A stretch of 64,000 nucleotides of DNA, from assembly GCF_003814875.1 (NCBI RefSeq), contig NZ_RKQF01000001.1, positions 8,184,001-8,248,000 of the forward strand, given 5' to 3'. The notes under the pieces are model-generated. The model saw only the letters and a program-made list of their open reading frames with translations, did no database searches and was not told the DNA's origin. The stretch's first letter is position 1. Every line of letters starts with the position of its first letter. The translations under genes were made by a program, and so were the position numbers. Positions 31,204-38,373 of the stretch are shown here, one piece after another. Source of the DNA: Streptomyces sp. Ag109_O5-1 (GTDB lineage: Bacteria > Actinomycetota > Actinomycetes > Streptomycetales > Streptomycetaceae).

Positions 31204-32021
31204 AAGTCCCCTCGCATCCGTTCCAACAGGCTCGCGGAGTCCTCGATGGTGAGAGCCTGTGAACGAATCCTGGCATACCTGCTGTGCAGCACGCTGACCA
31301 CTTGAGGGTTGGCGATCATCTGTCCGTTCTCCTGCCCTTCGCTGTAGCCGAACCACTTGTGCTCGGGCGTTTCCAGCAGGGCGATCGGCCCGTGCAGGCC
31401 TGCGTGCGACCTCTGGACAAGCGGCATGATCTGGATCTCGATGTTCCGCAACGTGAGCATTTCCAGAAGGCGTTCAATGGCCGCGCGCGTCACCTCCGTC
31501 CCGCCGGTCCGACGGAGGAGCGCGTGCTCTTCCAGGATGAAGCTGAAGGCGGTGTTCGGTCGCTCCCATAGCAGCAGTTGCCGTTCGGCCCGTGCTGTCC
31601 AGCTGACCTCGATCTGCTCGTCGGACAGCGGGGGAAGCTCGTCGGCGAACAGTTGCCGTGCGTAAGCCTCTGTCTGCAACAAGCCGGGGATCATCCTGCA
31701 CTCGTAGTTGAACAGGCTGATCGCTGCCTTCTCCATCCGAGCCCACTGCCGGAACCAAGCCGCCAACCCCGGCTGCCGTGCCAGATGCGCGGCCGCCCGC
31801 CGCAAGGCCCCCGTGTCGCCCAGCGCGGCCTCCGCCGCCTCCACGAAGGACTGGTCCGGCATCCGGCGGCCCAACTCGATGGACGCCACCGTATGTTTGG
31901 AGAACCGCACTCGCTCCCCGAACTCCTCCCTGCTCAGTCCGGCGTGCTCGCGCAACGCCTGGACCACCGCCCCGAAGGTCCGCAGACTGTCCGACGGCTC
32001 CGGTTCGCATCCATCGCCCAC
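31200..32021 (-). CDS. XRE regulator with DUF5753 domain
   Basis: A 273-residue regulator: helix-turn-helix at about 15-70 ('FGAVVQALREHAGLSREEFG', 'RFSKHTVASIELGRRMPDQ') and DUF5753 at about 90-265 ('YECRMIPGLLQTEAYARQLF', 'EEHALLRRTGG', 'MPLVQRSHAGLHGPIALLET', 'RYARIRSQAL'). Members such as WhiJ-like proteins act in development and antibiotic control together with DUF397 partners. I choose GTG 32021, since GGAGG lies 8 bases upstream; GTG 32030 has no usable spacing. It diverges from the HATPase gene. Confidence 0.88.
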   Translation of the reverse strand: MGDGCEPEPSDSLRTFGAVVQALREHAGLSREEFGERVRFSKHTVASIELGRRMPDQSFVEAAEAALGDTGALRRAAAHLARQPGLAAWFRQWARMEKAAISLFNYECRMIPGLLQTEAYARQLFADELPPLSDEQIEVSWTARAERQLLLWERPNTAFSFILEEHALLRRTGGTEVTRAAIERLLEMLTLRNIEIQIMPLVQRSHAGLHGPIALLETPEHKWFGYSEGQENGQMIANPQVVSVLHSRYARIRSQALTIEDSASLLERMRGDL

Positions 32022-32080
32022 GTAGGCCACCTCCGACCCTATGGTGACAGTCAGTTACTGGTACGGTCCAGTCAGTGACC

Positions 32081-32105
32081 GCGTACGCGGTTCGGGCGTA
32101 CGCGG
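32081..32105. repeat. Direct repeat GCGTACGCGG x2 in a divergent promoter region
   Basis: Identical decamers at 32081-32090 and 32096-32105 (15-base period) between the XRE gene and the HATPase gene. Each contains a CGTACG palindrome. A -10-like TACGGT (32062-32067) lies just before. Possible binding site of the XRE protein. Confidence 0.4.
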
Positions 32106-32149
32106 CTCCCACCTGGAGAAGTGGCCTTTCCGCAGGCCAGATTGGGCGC

Positions 32150-32614
32150 ATGGAAGCTCCCCCCACCACGGTCACCGTGAGTCGGACATTCGCCCAGCGG
32201 CTCAGTGCCACCCCGCGTGGCGCCCGGCTGGCCCGCCATCTCGCCGTCGCTCAACTCCACGTGTGGGGAGGCAGGTTCGCGGCGCCGGAGGTGATCGACA
32301 AGGTCTCGGTGATCGTCGCGGAGCTGGCCGCGAACGCCGTGACGCACGGACGGGTGCCCGGAAGGGACTTCGAGTTGCGGCTGGCCCTGGTGACGGGGAG
32401 CGTGCGCGTCGAGGTCACCGACACCTGGGCCGACCGACGGCCGTCCGCACCGGGGGTCGTACGGCCGCCTCGGCCGCTGGACGACGGCGGGCGCGGGCTC
32501 GTGCTCGTGGACGCGCTGGCCGACCGGTGGGAGGTGCTGGACCGGGAGTGCGGTGACGCGCCCGGCAAGGCCGTGCGGGCCGAGGTGGACCTGCCGCTGC
32601 GCCGCAGACGCTGA
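32150..32614 (+). CDS. HATPase_c anti-sigma-factor-like ATP-binding protein
   Basis: A 154-residue GHKL-fold protein of the RsbW/SpoIIAB-like class that is abundant in Streptomyces. The N box is 'VAELAANAVTHG' and the G boxes are 'VTDTWADRRPS' and 'GGRGLVLVDALADRW'. ATG 32150. Proteins of this type sit next to XRE-DUF397 pairs in the developmental abaA/whiJ-like clusters, as here. It may bind a sigma factor or act as a serine kinase; no partner is identifiable. Confidence 0.87.
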   Translation: MEAPPTTVTVSRTFAQRLSATPRGARLARHLAVAQLHVWGGRFAAPEVIDKVSVIVAELAANAVTHGRVPGRDFELRLALVTGSVRVEVTDTWADRRPSAPGVVRPPRPLDDGGRGLVLVDALADRWEVLDRECGDAPGKAVRAEVDLPLRRRR

Positions 32615-32617
32615 GGC

Positions 32618-32649
32618 GGGCCCCGGGGGACGCACCTTCCCCGGGGCCC
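32618..32649. terminator. Bidirectional hairpin terminator
   Basis: 11-bp perfect stem GGGCCCCGGGG (32618-32628) / CCCCGGGGCCC (32639-32649) with a 10-base loop, between the convergent HATPase and dioxygenase genes. Confidence 0.8.
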
Positions 32650-32655
32650 GTGGCG

Positions 32656-33414
32656 TCAGCTGGAGACGCCGAGGGTGAGCGTGCCGGTGTAGCCGGCGGA
32701 GGTGGAGCCGGTGACGGTCAGGAGGCCGGAGGAGGCGCCGCCGCCGTCGTAGACCGAGTCGCCCGAGAGGGTGGTGCGGGTGACCGTGTTGGTCGAGTAC
32801 GGCGAGACCTTCGCGACGGCCGTGGTGATGGTCTCGTCGATGAAGAGCTGACCGGTGTGCACGGTCGTACCGCCGCTGAAGGAGCCGTCGGAGGTCAGGG
32901 TGACGCCCGTGTGGACCTTCACGTGGATGTGGATGCAGCGGCCCTGGTACCAACCCGGGTAGATGGTGGTGATGTTGGCGACGCCGCTGGAGTTGGTGAG
33001 GACCCCGCCGCGCAGGAAGGTGCCGTCGTCGCTCTCGCTGTGGCCGTTGTTGCCGACATAGCCGGAGTACTCGCCGAGCGCGTCGGCGTGCCAGACCTCG
33101 ACCAGTGCGTTCGGGATGACGGTGCAGGCGGAGTTGACGACGGTGAGGGCGAGGCTGAGCGCGATGCCCGACTTGCCTTCGGTGATGTTCGTGCGGACCA
33201 GTGCCCCGTCGAGGTAGTAGGGGCCTTCGGTCTGTTCCTCCGTGAGGGTGCAGACCGCCGCGGCGGCGGCCGGCCGGACGTTGGGAGCGGCGACTGCCGC
33301 GGGGGCCTCGGTCGAGACCGCTGCGCCTACGGCCAGGGCAGCGGCGGTCGTACCGGTGGCGACGAGTACGGTACGGCGCCCGACGGAGCGGGCGTCCTCT
33401 GAAGTTTCTGTCAT
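32656..33414 (-). CDS. Exported intradiol ring-cleavage dioxygenase
   Basis: A 252-residue Tat-exported protein ('VGRRTVLVATGTTAAALAVG'). The mature part matches the intradiol dioxygenase family, which opens catechol-type rings between the hydroxyls with non-haem Fe(III). The metal site is seen in 'TEGPYYLDG' (first Tyr) and 'YPGWYQGRCIHIHVKV' (second Tyr and the two His). Secreted members act on lignin- or plant-derived catechols outside the cell. ATG 33414 is chosen; GTG 33420 is possible and neither has a strong ribosome site. Confidence 0.85.
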   Translation of the reverse strand: MTETSEDARSVGRRTVLVATGTTAAALAVGAAVSTEAPAAVAAPNVRPAAAAAVCTLTEEQTEGPYYLDGALVRTNITEGKSGIALSLALTVVNSACTVIPNALVEVWHADALGEYSGYVGNNGHSESDDGTFLRGGVLTNSSGVANITTIYPGWYQGRCIHIHVKVHTGVTLTSDGSFSGGTTVHTGQLFIDETITTAVAKVSPYSTNTVTRTTLSGDSVYDGGGASSGLLTVTGSTSAGYTGTLTLGVSS

Positions 33415-33502
33415 GGACACGGCATCGTAGGAAGGGTTTCTGTTCGCAGCCTGTCAGTTGTGCAAAGTGGGCAACCGTCAAGTCCGCGGATGAGACAGCC
33501 GA

Positions 33503-33604
33503 GTTGAACCTCAACCGAAACCACTCCGCCCACCCCCGATCCGCGCTCGCATGGCTGACGAACAACAGGTCCCTGCCCGCGGCGCGCCCGTCCTCGACCA
33601 CCAT
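33503..33604 (-). pseudogene. Possible TIR-domain N-terminal fragment
   Basis: On the minus strand the frame from 33604 reads 'RDLLFVSHASADRGWAEWFR' near residues 11-30, closely resembling the first strand and helix of TIR domains (F-x-S-Y/H-A-x-x-D-R-x-W-A-E-W). The similarity ends after about 34 residues and the frame then runs antisense to the dioxygenase gene. No start signal is evident. The same stretch read forward gives a 41-residue frame (33551-33676) that I cannot identify. The rest of 33415-33763 holds promoters only. Confidence 0.3.
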
Positions 33605-33763
33605 CTCGGTCCCACCCCGAGACTGGAGCCGGCCGTCCGCCTCTATCTCGACTTCGCCCGGAAATCGTCTCGGTGAAAGCCCCGGGATGCGTACCTTTCC
33701 CAGGTCGGACAGGGTCCGTTGGTAGCGTCAGCGTATCCGTGCCGTCCGACCGAGAGAGACGTG

Positions 33764-34684
33764 ATGTCCCCGACGATCCGCAGGGCCGTGATCCCCGCCG
33801 CCGGTCTCGGCTCCCGCCTGCTGCCGCTGACCAAGGCCACGCCGAAGGAGATGCTCCCGGTCGGCGACAAACCGGTGATCGAGCACACCGTGCGCGAGCT
33901 GGTGGACTCGGGCATCACCGACATCACCATCGTCGTGTCCGGCGGCAAGAGCCTCATCCAGGACCACTTCCGGCCCAATCCCGCGCTCGTCGAACAGCTT
34001 CGCAACGACGGGAAGGCCGCCTACGCGGACGCGGTCGAGGAAGTCGCCGAACTGGCCCGCCGCGGCCACATCACCTACCTCGACCAGTACGGCCCCTACG
34101 GCAACGGCACCCCCGTGCTGAACGCCGCCCGCGCCTTCGGTGACGAACCCGTCCTGGTCCTGTGGCCGGACGACGTCTTCGTCGCCGAAGTCCCCCGGGC
34201 CCAGCAGCTGATCCGCGCCTACGAGCAGACCGGCTGCCCGGTGCTCGCCCTGCTTCCCATGGACCCCGCCGACTCCCAGCGTTACGGCGTGCCCATAGTC
34301 AAGGAGGACCTCGGCGACGGCCAGCTGCGCATCACCGGCCTGGTCGAGAAGCCCGACCCGGCCGACGCACCCTCCCCGTACGCGGCCATCGGCGGCTATG
34401 TCGTCACCCCCGGCATCATCGACGAGCTGCGCGAGCAGACCCGCCGCTGGTACGAGCGCCGGACCGGCGAGGTGTACCTGACCGACGCCATCAACGCCTA
34501 CGCCCACAGCCGCGCCGTCTACGGGCAGGTCATCCAGGGGCGGTGGTACGACACCGGCAACCCGGCGGACTACCTCGTCGCCCAGATGGCCTCCGCCCTG
34601 GCCCACCCCGAGTACGGGCCGGTGCTGCGCCGCCTGGTCCGCCAGCTCGACGAGGGACAGGACGGCTCGCCGCGTACGGTATGA
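33764..34684 (+). CDS. galU: UTP-glucose-1-phosphate uridylyltransferase
   Basis: A 306-residue nucleotidyltransferase making UDP-glucose, precursor of cell-wall glycans, teichoic-acid sugars and trehalose. The signature 'GLGSRLLPLTKATPKEM' (about 14-30) and 'MLPVGDKPVIEHTVREL' hold the UTP site; 'VLWPDDVFV' (about 137) gives the metal Asp; 'LVEKPDPADAPSPYAAIGGY' and 'GRWYDTGNPADYLVA' complete the family pattern. ATG 33764 follows GAGAGACGTG. Monocistronic; its stop codon overlaps a TATGAT that may promote the downstream tRNA-like gene. Confidence 0.92.
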   Translation: MSPTIRRAVIPAAGLGSRLLPLTKATPKEMLPVGDKPVIEHTVRELVDSGITDITIVVSGGKSLIQDHFRPNPALVEQLRNDGKAAYADAVEEVAELARRGHITYLDQYGPYGNGTPVLNAARAFGDEPVLVLWPDDVFVAEVPRAQQLIRAYEQTGCPVLALLPMDPADSQRYGVPIVKEDLGDGQLRITGLVEKPDPADAPSPYAAIGGYVVTPGIIDELREQTRRWYERRTGEVYLTDAINAYAHSRAVYGQVIQGRWYDTGNPADYLVAQMASALAHPEYGPVLRRLVRQLDEGQDGSPRTV

Positions 34685-34685
34685 T
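34680..34685 (+). promoter_or_regulatory. Possible -10 box TATGAT for the tRNA-like gene
   Basis: TATGAT spans the galU stop codon, 41 bases upstream of the tRNA-like gene. The -35 region is weak (GGGACA with long spacing). Alternatively the RNA is cut from the galU transcript. Confidence 0.35.
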
Positions 34686-34726
34686 CTTCTCAGAGCTGGT
34701 CGCCGCAAATCCCGGTGGCTGGTGCT

Positions 34727-34796
34727 GCGTTGGTGGTCCAAGGAAAGACGCCCCGCTTCCTGCGGGGAAATGCAGGTGCAAGGCCTGCCCGGCGCT
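34727..34796 (+). tRNA. Non-canonical tRNA-Gly(UCC)-like gene
   Basis: A 70-base cloverleaf. Acceptor stem GCGTTGG (34727-34733) pairs with CCGGCGC (34789-34795), 7 of 7 with two G-U. D-arm: GTC / GAC, loop with A14, A15, G18, G19, A21. Anticodon arm CCCCG / CGGGG with loop CTTCCTG, so T33 and anticodon TCC (34758-34760). Four-base variable loop AAAT. T-arm GCAGG / CCTGC with loop TGCAAGG. Discriminator T73, no encoded CCA. T8, G26, T48, G53-C61, C56, A57 and A58 are all as expected; G1-C72, C2-G71, C35, C36 and U73 are glycine identity elements. Two deviations: G55 instead of T55 and T37 instead of a purine. It is followed by a terminator hairpin. Staphylococcal tRNA-Gly species dedicated to wall-bridge synthesis have the same GUGC change, as I recall. 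Confidence 0.68.
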
Positions 34797-34801
34797 CGAT
34801 C

Positions 34802-34836
34802 CGGTGCCCGTCCGCATGTCGCGCGGACGGGCACCG
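34802..34836 (+). terminator. Strong hairpin terminator of the tRNA-like gene
   Basis: Perfect 14-bp stem CGGTGCCCGTCCGC (34802-34815) / GCGGACGGGCACCG (34823-34836), loop ATGTCGC, five bases after the discriminator base. The spacing is typical for a tRNA transcription unit. Confidence 0.8.
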
Positions 34837-34858
34837 TGCCGTTCGGCCCGCTCTCGGC

Positions 34859-35035
34859 AAGACCCGCACCACCTGCCTGTTCCGCAGCGACCGTGGTGAA
34901 TTCGCCCTGAACTACGGGAAGTTGGGGCAGGGCGAGGTTCATACCGTCTACCCCCGGCAGGAACTCGTACGAGACCTGGTCGCCGAGCACCTGCGGCGCG
35001 GCGGCGAGATCCGGTTGCCCGGTACGGTTCCGTAG
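34859..35035 (+). pseudogene. Fragment of a p-hydroxybenzoate-hydroxylase-like flavin monooxygenase
   Basis: The frame reads 'FRSDRGEFALNYGKLGQGEV' then 'HTVYPRQELVRDLVAEHLRR' and 'GGEIRLPGTVP', ending at a TAG. 'TVYPRQELVRDLVA...GGEI' is the conserved segment about 90-140 of PobA-type aromatic hydroxylases (VTVYPQQEVVKDLI). The FAD-binding N-terminus and the remaining two-thirds are missing, so this is a remnant. It begins right behind the tRNA-like gene's terminator, as expected if a deletion or an element insertion at the tRNA removed the rest. Confidence 0.55.
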
Positions 35036-35061
35036 CCGGCTTCACCAGGCCCGCCCAGCTT

Positions 35062-35095
35062 CCCGAAAGGGGCGCGGAGAGCTGCGCGACCGGCC
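35062..35095. repeat. Intergenic palindromic repeat, copy 4
   Basis: CCCGAAAGGGGCGCGGAG followed by AGCTGCGCGACCGGCC, a diverged copy between the hydroxylase remnant and the convergent aminotransferase. Confidence 0.7.
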
Positions 35096-35148
35096 ATGGA
35101 CAACCCGCACCCGGCCACGGCCACGCACCGCACCCCGACGGCGAAGCC

Positions 35149-36849
35149 CTAACCGGCCTGCCCCATCCCCGCCGCATTGGGCCAGCTCTGCGCATTCGGC
35201 CACCCGGTAGGCGAAGCCGGCTGCAACCCCGGCGCCTGGGCAGGGGCGGGGGCGGTAGCCCCCCGCACCTGCGCCGCGGTCAACCCACCCCGCGCCGGAA
35301 CCCCCGGCGGAGTCGGCCCGGTCATCGGAGGCGCCGGCATCTGCATGGGCGCCGGAGCGGGCGCCATCGCGGCAGCGGGCGCCATCGCGGGAGCCGGCGT
35401 CGGAGCCATCACCGGCGCCATCATCGGCTGCGGCGCCATCATCGGCGCGGCCGCCGCCGGCATCGGCATCCCGGCCGGCGGACCGGCGACGGGGAGCGGC
35501 ATGCCGACACCGGCGGCCGGGGCCGCGGTCAGACCCGGCCCCATGGCGGGAGCCATCGCCGGTGCCATGGCGGGAGCCATGGCCGGAGCCGCGGCCAGTC
35601 CCGGGACGGGCCCCGCGCCGACGGCCTGCGCGAGCTGCATCCCGGCCCCGTTGGTCGCGCTCACCAGCCGGTCAACCGCCGCCGTACCCGAGCTGTAGCT
35701 GGTCCCTGTGCCCAGCTCGGGCACGGCGGCTCCCCTCCTGGTCCCGTAGAGCACCTGTTCCATGGCGGACACCAGGCGACGTACGTCCACTTCGGGGCGC
35801 ACCACGAGACGCAGGAAGCGGCTGGAAGACCCGATCTTGTTGCCGCACTCGCGGACCAGGATCCGGTGCTCGGTGAGCATCCGGTCCCGGACCACCGTGC
35901 CCTCGGCGCCGACGGGAAGGCGCACGAAGAGGAAGTTGCCCTGCGAGGGGTAGACGGTCAGACCGGGCAGGACGGAGAGCTGGCTGGCCATCTCCAGCCG
36001 GTCCTTGCGGATCTGGAGCAGGCTCTGCGCGTACTCGGCGCCGTGCTCCTTGAGCATGAAGACGACGTACTCGGCGAACGCGTTGAGGTTCCACTTCGGC
36101 AGCATCGAGCGGACCTTGCCGGCCAGCGAGGGGTTGGCGACCATGTAGCCGAACCGGATGCCGTGCAGGCCGAAGTTCTTGCCGAGGCTGCGCAGCACGA
36201 TGACGTTGGGCCGGAGCATCGCCTCCTGCACGACGCTCGGCTCCTGCTCGGCGTCGGCGAACTCCAGGAACGACTCGTCGATGACGATCAGGTCCAGGTC
36301 GGCCATGGCGTCCATGAACTGCACCAGGGCCTGCTTGTGGATGAAGCCGCCGTCGGGGTTGTTGGGGTTGCAGATGACGGCGACCTTGGTGCCCCGTTTG
36401 CGGATGAAGTCGGCGTACTGCGCGAGGTCCAGGACGAAGCCGTTGGACTCCTGGAGCGGGAACATGTCGACCCGCTTGCCGGTCTCCATCGGCTGGTCGG
36501 TCCAGCGGCCGAACGTGGGGACGGGGATGGCGAGGGACTCGCGGACCAGCAGGTGGTCGATCCAGGTGATCAGCTCGGTGGACCCGTTGCCCATGGCCAC
36601 GGCCTGCGGGGGGAGCTGGAGGAGGTTGCAGAGCTCGGCGGTGATGGTGTCGGCGCTGGACGGGTAGAAGGTGATGATGTCCTTCAGCCGGGCCGCCATC
36701 GTTTCCATCATGGCCGGAGTGGGGAAGTAGGGGTTGCAGGGGATGCAGAAGTCAACCGGCCCGGTCCCGTCGCCTCCTTCGCGCGCCAGCGCCGCCATCG
36801 ACGGGCTGTGAGCACCGCTGCGGAACAACGAGGTGACGTTGCCGGCCAT
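35149..36849 (-). CDS. PLP-dependent aminotransferase with long Pro/Ala/Met-rich tail
   Basis: A 566-residue protein. Residues 1-385 form a fold-type I class I/II aminotransferase similar to histidinol-phosphate or CobC-type enzymes: 'NGSTELITWIDHLL', 'VAVICNPNNPDGGFIHKQAL', 'LIVIDESFLEFAD', and the PLP Lys in 'LRSLGKNFGLHGIRFGYM' (about 224). Residues about 390-566 are a disordered tail with tandem A-P-A-M units ('APAMAPAMAPAMAPAMGPG') and further P/A/M repeats. Such a tail is not needed for catalysis; it may mediate assembly or localisation. ATG 36849 has CGGAGG upstream. Codon use in the tail stays normal. Its substrate is unknown. Confidence 0.82.
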   Translation of the reverse strand: MAGNVTSLFRSGAHSPSMAALAREGGDGTGPVDFCIPCNPYFPTPAMMETMAARLKDIITFYPSSADTITAELCNLLQLPPQAVAMGNGSTELITWIDHLLVRESLAIPVPTFGRWTDQPMETGKRVDMFPLQESNGFVLDLAQYADFIRKRGTKVAVICNPNNPDGGFIHKQALVQFMDAMADLDLIVIDESFLEFADAEQEPSVVQEAMLRPNVIVLRSLGKNFGLHGIRFGYMVANPSLAGKVRSMLPKWNLNAFAEYVVFMLKEHGAEYAQSLLQIRKDRLEMASQLSVLPGLTVYPSQGNFLFVRLPVGAEGTVVRDRMLTEHRILVRECGNKIGSSSRFLRLVVRPEVDVRRLVSAMEQVLYGTRRGAAVPELGTGTSYSSGTAAVDRLVSATNGAGMQLAQAVGAGPVPGLAAAPAMAPAMAPAMAPAMGPGLTAAPAAGVGMPLPVAGPPAGMPMPAAAAPMMAPQPMMAPVMAPTPAPAMAPAAAMAPAPAPMQMPAPPMTGPTPPGVPARGGLTAAQVRGATAPAPAQAPGLQPASPTGWPNAQSWPNAAGMGQAG

Positions 36850-37037
36850 TGAACCTCCGGTATGAGGCGGGCCCGATGGGGACGTCCGGGCCCGTCGCTT
36901 GGGCGGCCCGCGCGGGGGAGCACGGGCCACCCCTGAATACGGAGGGCGCTGTGGCCCTGTTCAACCAGTGTGAAAAAAGTGTGAGTTTACGTTCCTTCTT
37001 GTGGCCCGGCTGTGCGACACGCCCCAGAACGGGGAGC

Positions 37038-37080
37038 GGGGAGCTGCGTGCCCGGCCCCTTACCGGTCACGCAGCTCCCC
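37038..37080 (-). terminator. Terminator of the minus-strand sugar operon
   Basis: Perfect 13-bp stem GGGGAGCTGCGTG (37038-37050) / CACGCAGCTCCCC (37068-37080) with a 17-base loop, 7 bases after the mutarotase stop. The remaining 36850-37037 appears to hold only the aminotransferase promoter. Confidence 0.8.
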
Positions 37081-37086
37081 ACAACC

Positions 37087-38241
37087 TCAGGCGTCGAACG
37101 TGTGAACCGTCCGAGTCCTGTAGACCTGCCCCGGCCGCAGTACCGTCGACGGGAAGTTCGAGTGGTTCGGCGAGTCGGGGAAGTGCTGCGTCTCCAGGCA
37201 CAGGGCGTCACCCTGGCGGTAGGTGCGGCCGCCCGTGCCCGTCAGCGTGCCGTCGAGGAAGTTGCCGGAGTAGAACTGCAGACCGGGCTGGTCCGTCGCG
37301 ATCTTCAGCGTGCGGCCGGAGCGCGGGTCGCGCAGCGTGGCCACGTGCTCGGGCTTGGCGGTGATGCCCTTGTCCAGGACCCAGTTGTGGTCGTAGCCCT
37401 TGGCCTGCACCTGCTGGACGTGGCCGGCGCGGATGTCGCGGCCGATCGCCTTCGTCTCGCGGAAGTCGAACGGGGTGCCGTGGACGGTGGCCAGCTCACC
37501 GGTGGGGATCAGGCCGGAGTCGGTCGGCGTGTAGCGGCCCGCGGCGATCGTGAGCTCGTGGTCCTCGATCGTGCCGCTGCCCTCGCCGGCGAGGTTCCAG
37601 TAGACGTGGCTGGTGAGGTTGACGACCGTGGCCTTGTCGGTGGTGGCTTCGTAGTCGATGATCCACTCGCCGCGCCGGGTGAGGGTGTACGTCACCTTCG
37701 CCTTGAGCGTGCCCGGGTAGCCCATCTCCCCGTCGACGCTGGTGTAGTGCAGGTGCAGGCCGACGTCCGAGCCCTTGACGAACGGCTCGACGTCCCAGAC
37801 GTGCTTGTCGAAGCCCTGGCTGCCGCCGTGCAGGCTGTTCACGCCGTCGTTGACGGAGAGCTGGTAGGACTTGCCGTCGAGGGTGAACTGGCCCTTGGCT
37901 ATGCGGTTGCCGTAGCGGCCGATGAGGGCGCCGAAGTACGGGGACTTGGCGACGTAGTCGTCGATGTTGTCGAAGCCGTTGACCACGTTGCCGTAGTGGC
38001 CGCGCCGGTCCGGGATCTCCAGGCTCTGGACGACACCGCCCCAGTTGAGGACCTTCAGGCGGGTGCCGCCGTTCTCCAGCGACCAGCGGTAGATCTTCGT
38101 GCCGTCGGCGAGCTTCCCGAAGGACTCCTTCACCGGCTTCCTGCCTCCCGAGGCGGCCTCGGCCGTGCCCGTGCCGAGGGTGGTGGCGGCGATGCCCGCC
38201 GCCGCGGCTCCTGCGATGACCGTGCGTCTGTTCAGTTCCAT
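37087..38241 (-). CDS. galM: Secreted aldose 1-epimerase (mutarotase)
   Basis: A 384-residue exported mutarotase interconverting alpha and beta aldose anomers, here outside the membrane. Tat leader 'NRRTVIAGAAAAGIAATTLG' (about 4-23). Family motifs: 'GRYGNRIAKGQFTLDG', 'NSLHGGSQGFDKHVW' (His), 'VVNLTSHVYWNLAG' (catalytic His), 'KGYDHNWVLD' and 'LCLETQHFPDSPNH' (catalytic Glu). ATG 38241 has GGGAGC upstream. Last gene of the sugar operon; a palindromic repeat separates it from the permease, and a hairpin terminator follows. Confidence 0.9.
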   Translation of the reverse strand: MELNRRTVIAGAAAAGIAATTLGTGTAEAASGGRKPVKESFGKLADGTKIYRWSLENGGTRLKVLNWGGVVQSLEIPDRRGHYGNVVNGFDNIDDYVAKSPYFGALIGRYGNRIAKGQFTLDGKSYQLSVNDGVNSLHGGSQGFDKHVWDVEPFVKGSDVGLHLHYTSVDGEMGYPGTLKAKVTYTLTRRGEWIIDYEATTDKATVVNLTSHVYWNLAGEGSGTIEDHELTIAAGRYTPTDSGLIPTGELATVHGTPFDFRETKAIGRDIRAGHVQQVQAKGYDHNWVLDKGITAKPEHVATLRDPRSGRTLKIATDQPGLQFYSGNFLDGTLTGTGGRTYRQGDALCLETQHFPDSPNHSNFPSTVLRPGQVYRTRTVHTFDA

Positions 38242-38284
38242 GTAGCGGCTCCCGTGAATGAGGTGAAAGACGCCCGCTGGACCC

Positions 38285-38321
38285 GCGCCCCAAAGGGGCG
38301 CGGGGAACTGCGCGACCAGCC
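38285..38321. repeat. Intergenic palindromic repeat, copy 5
   Basis: GCGCCCCAAAGGGGCGC hairpin followed by GGGGAACTGCGCGACCAGCC. It lies between two codirectional genes of the sugar operon and may partly terminate transcription before galM. Confidence 0.8.
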
Positions 38322-38373
38322 ACACACGGCCCGCAGATTCGTACGGCCTTCCCAGCGGAGCGTCGTCGCTGAC

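Noticed and set aside
34727..34796. A cobalamin or other riboswitch ('GGTGCAAGGCC' with hairpins and a following terminator).
   Set aside because: The bases fold as a full tRNA cloverleaf with tertiary-contact positions in place, and no gene that a riboswitch would control follows; only a gene remnant does.
34715..35035. A continuous plus-strand frame treated as one gene.
   Set aside because: Its first half runs through the tRNA-like gene and the terminator hairpin; only the last 58 codons look like protein.
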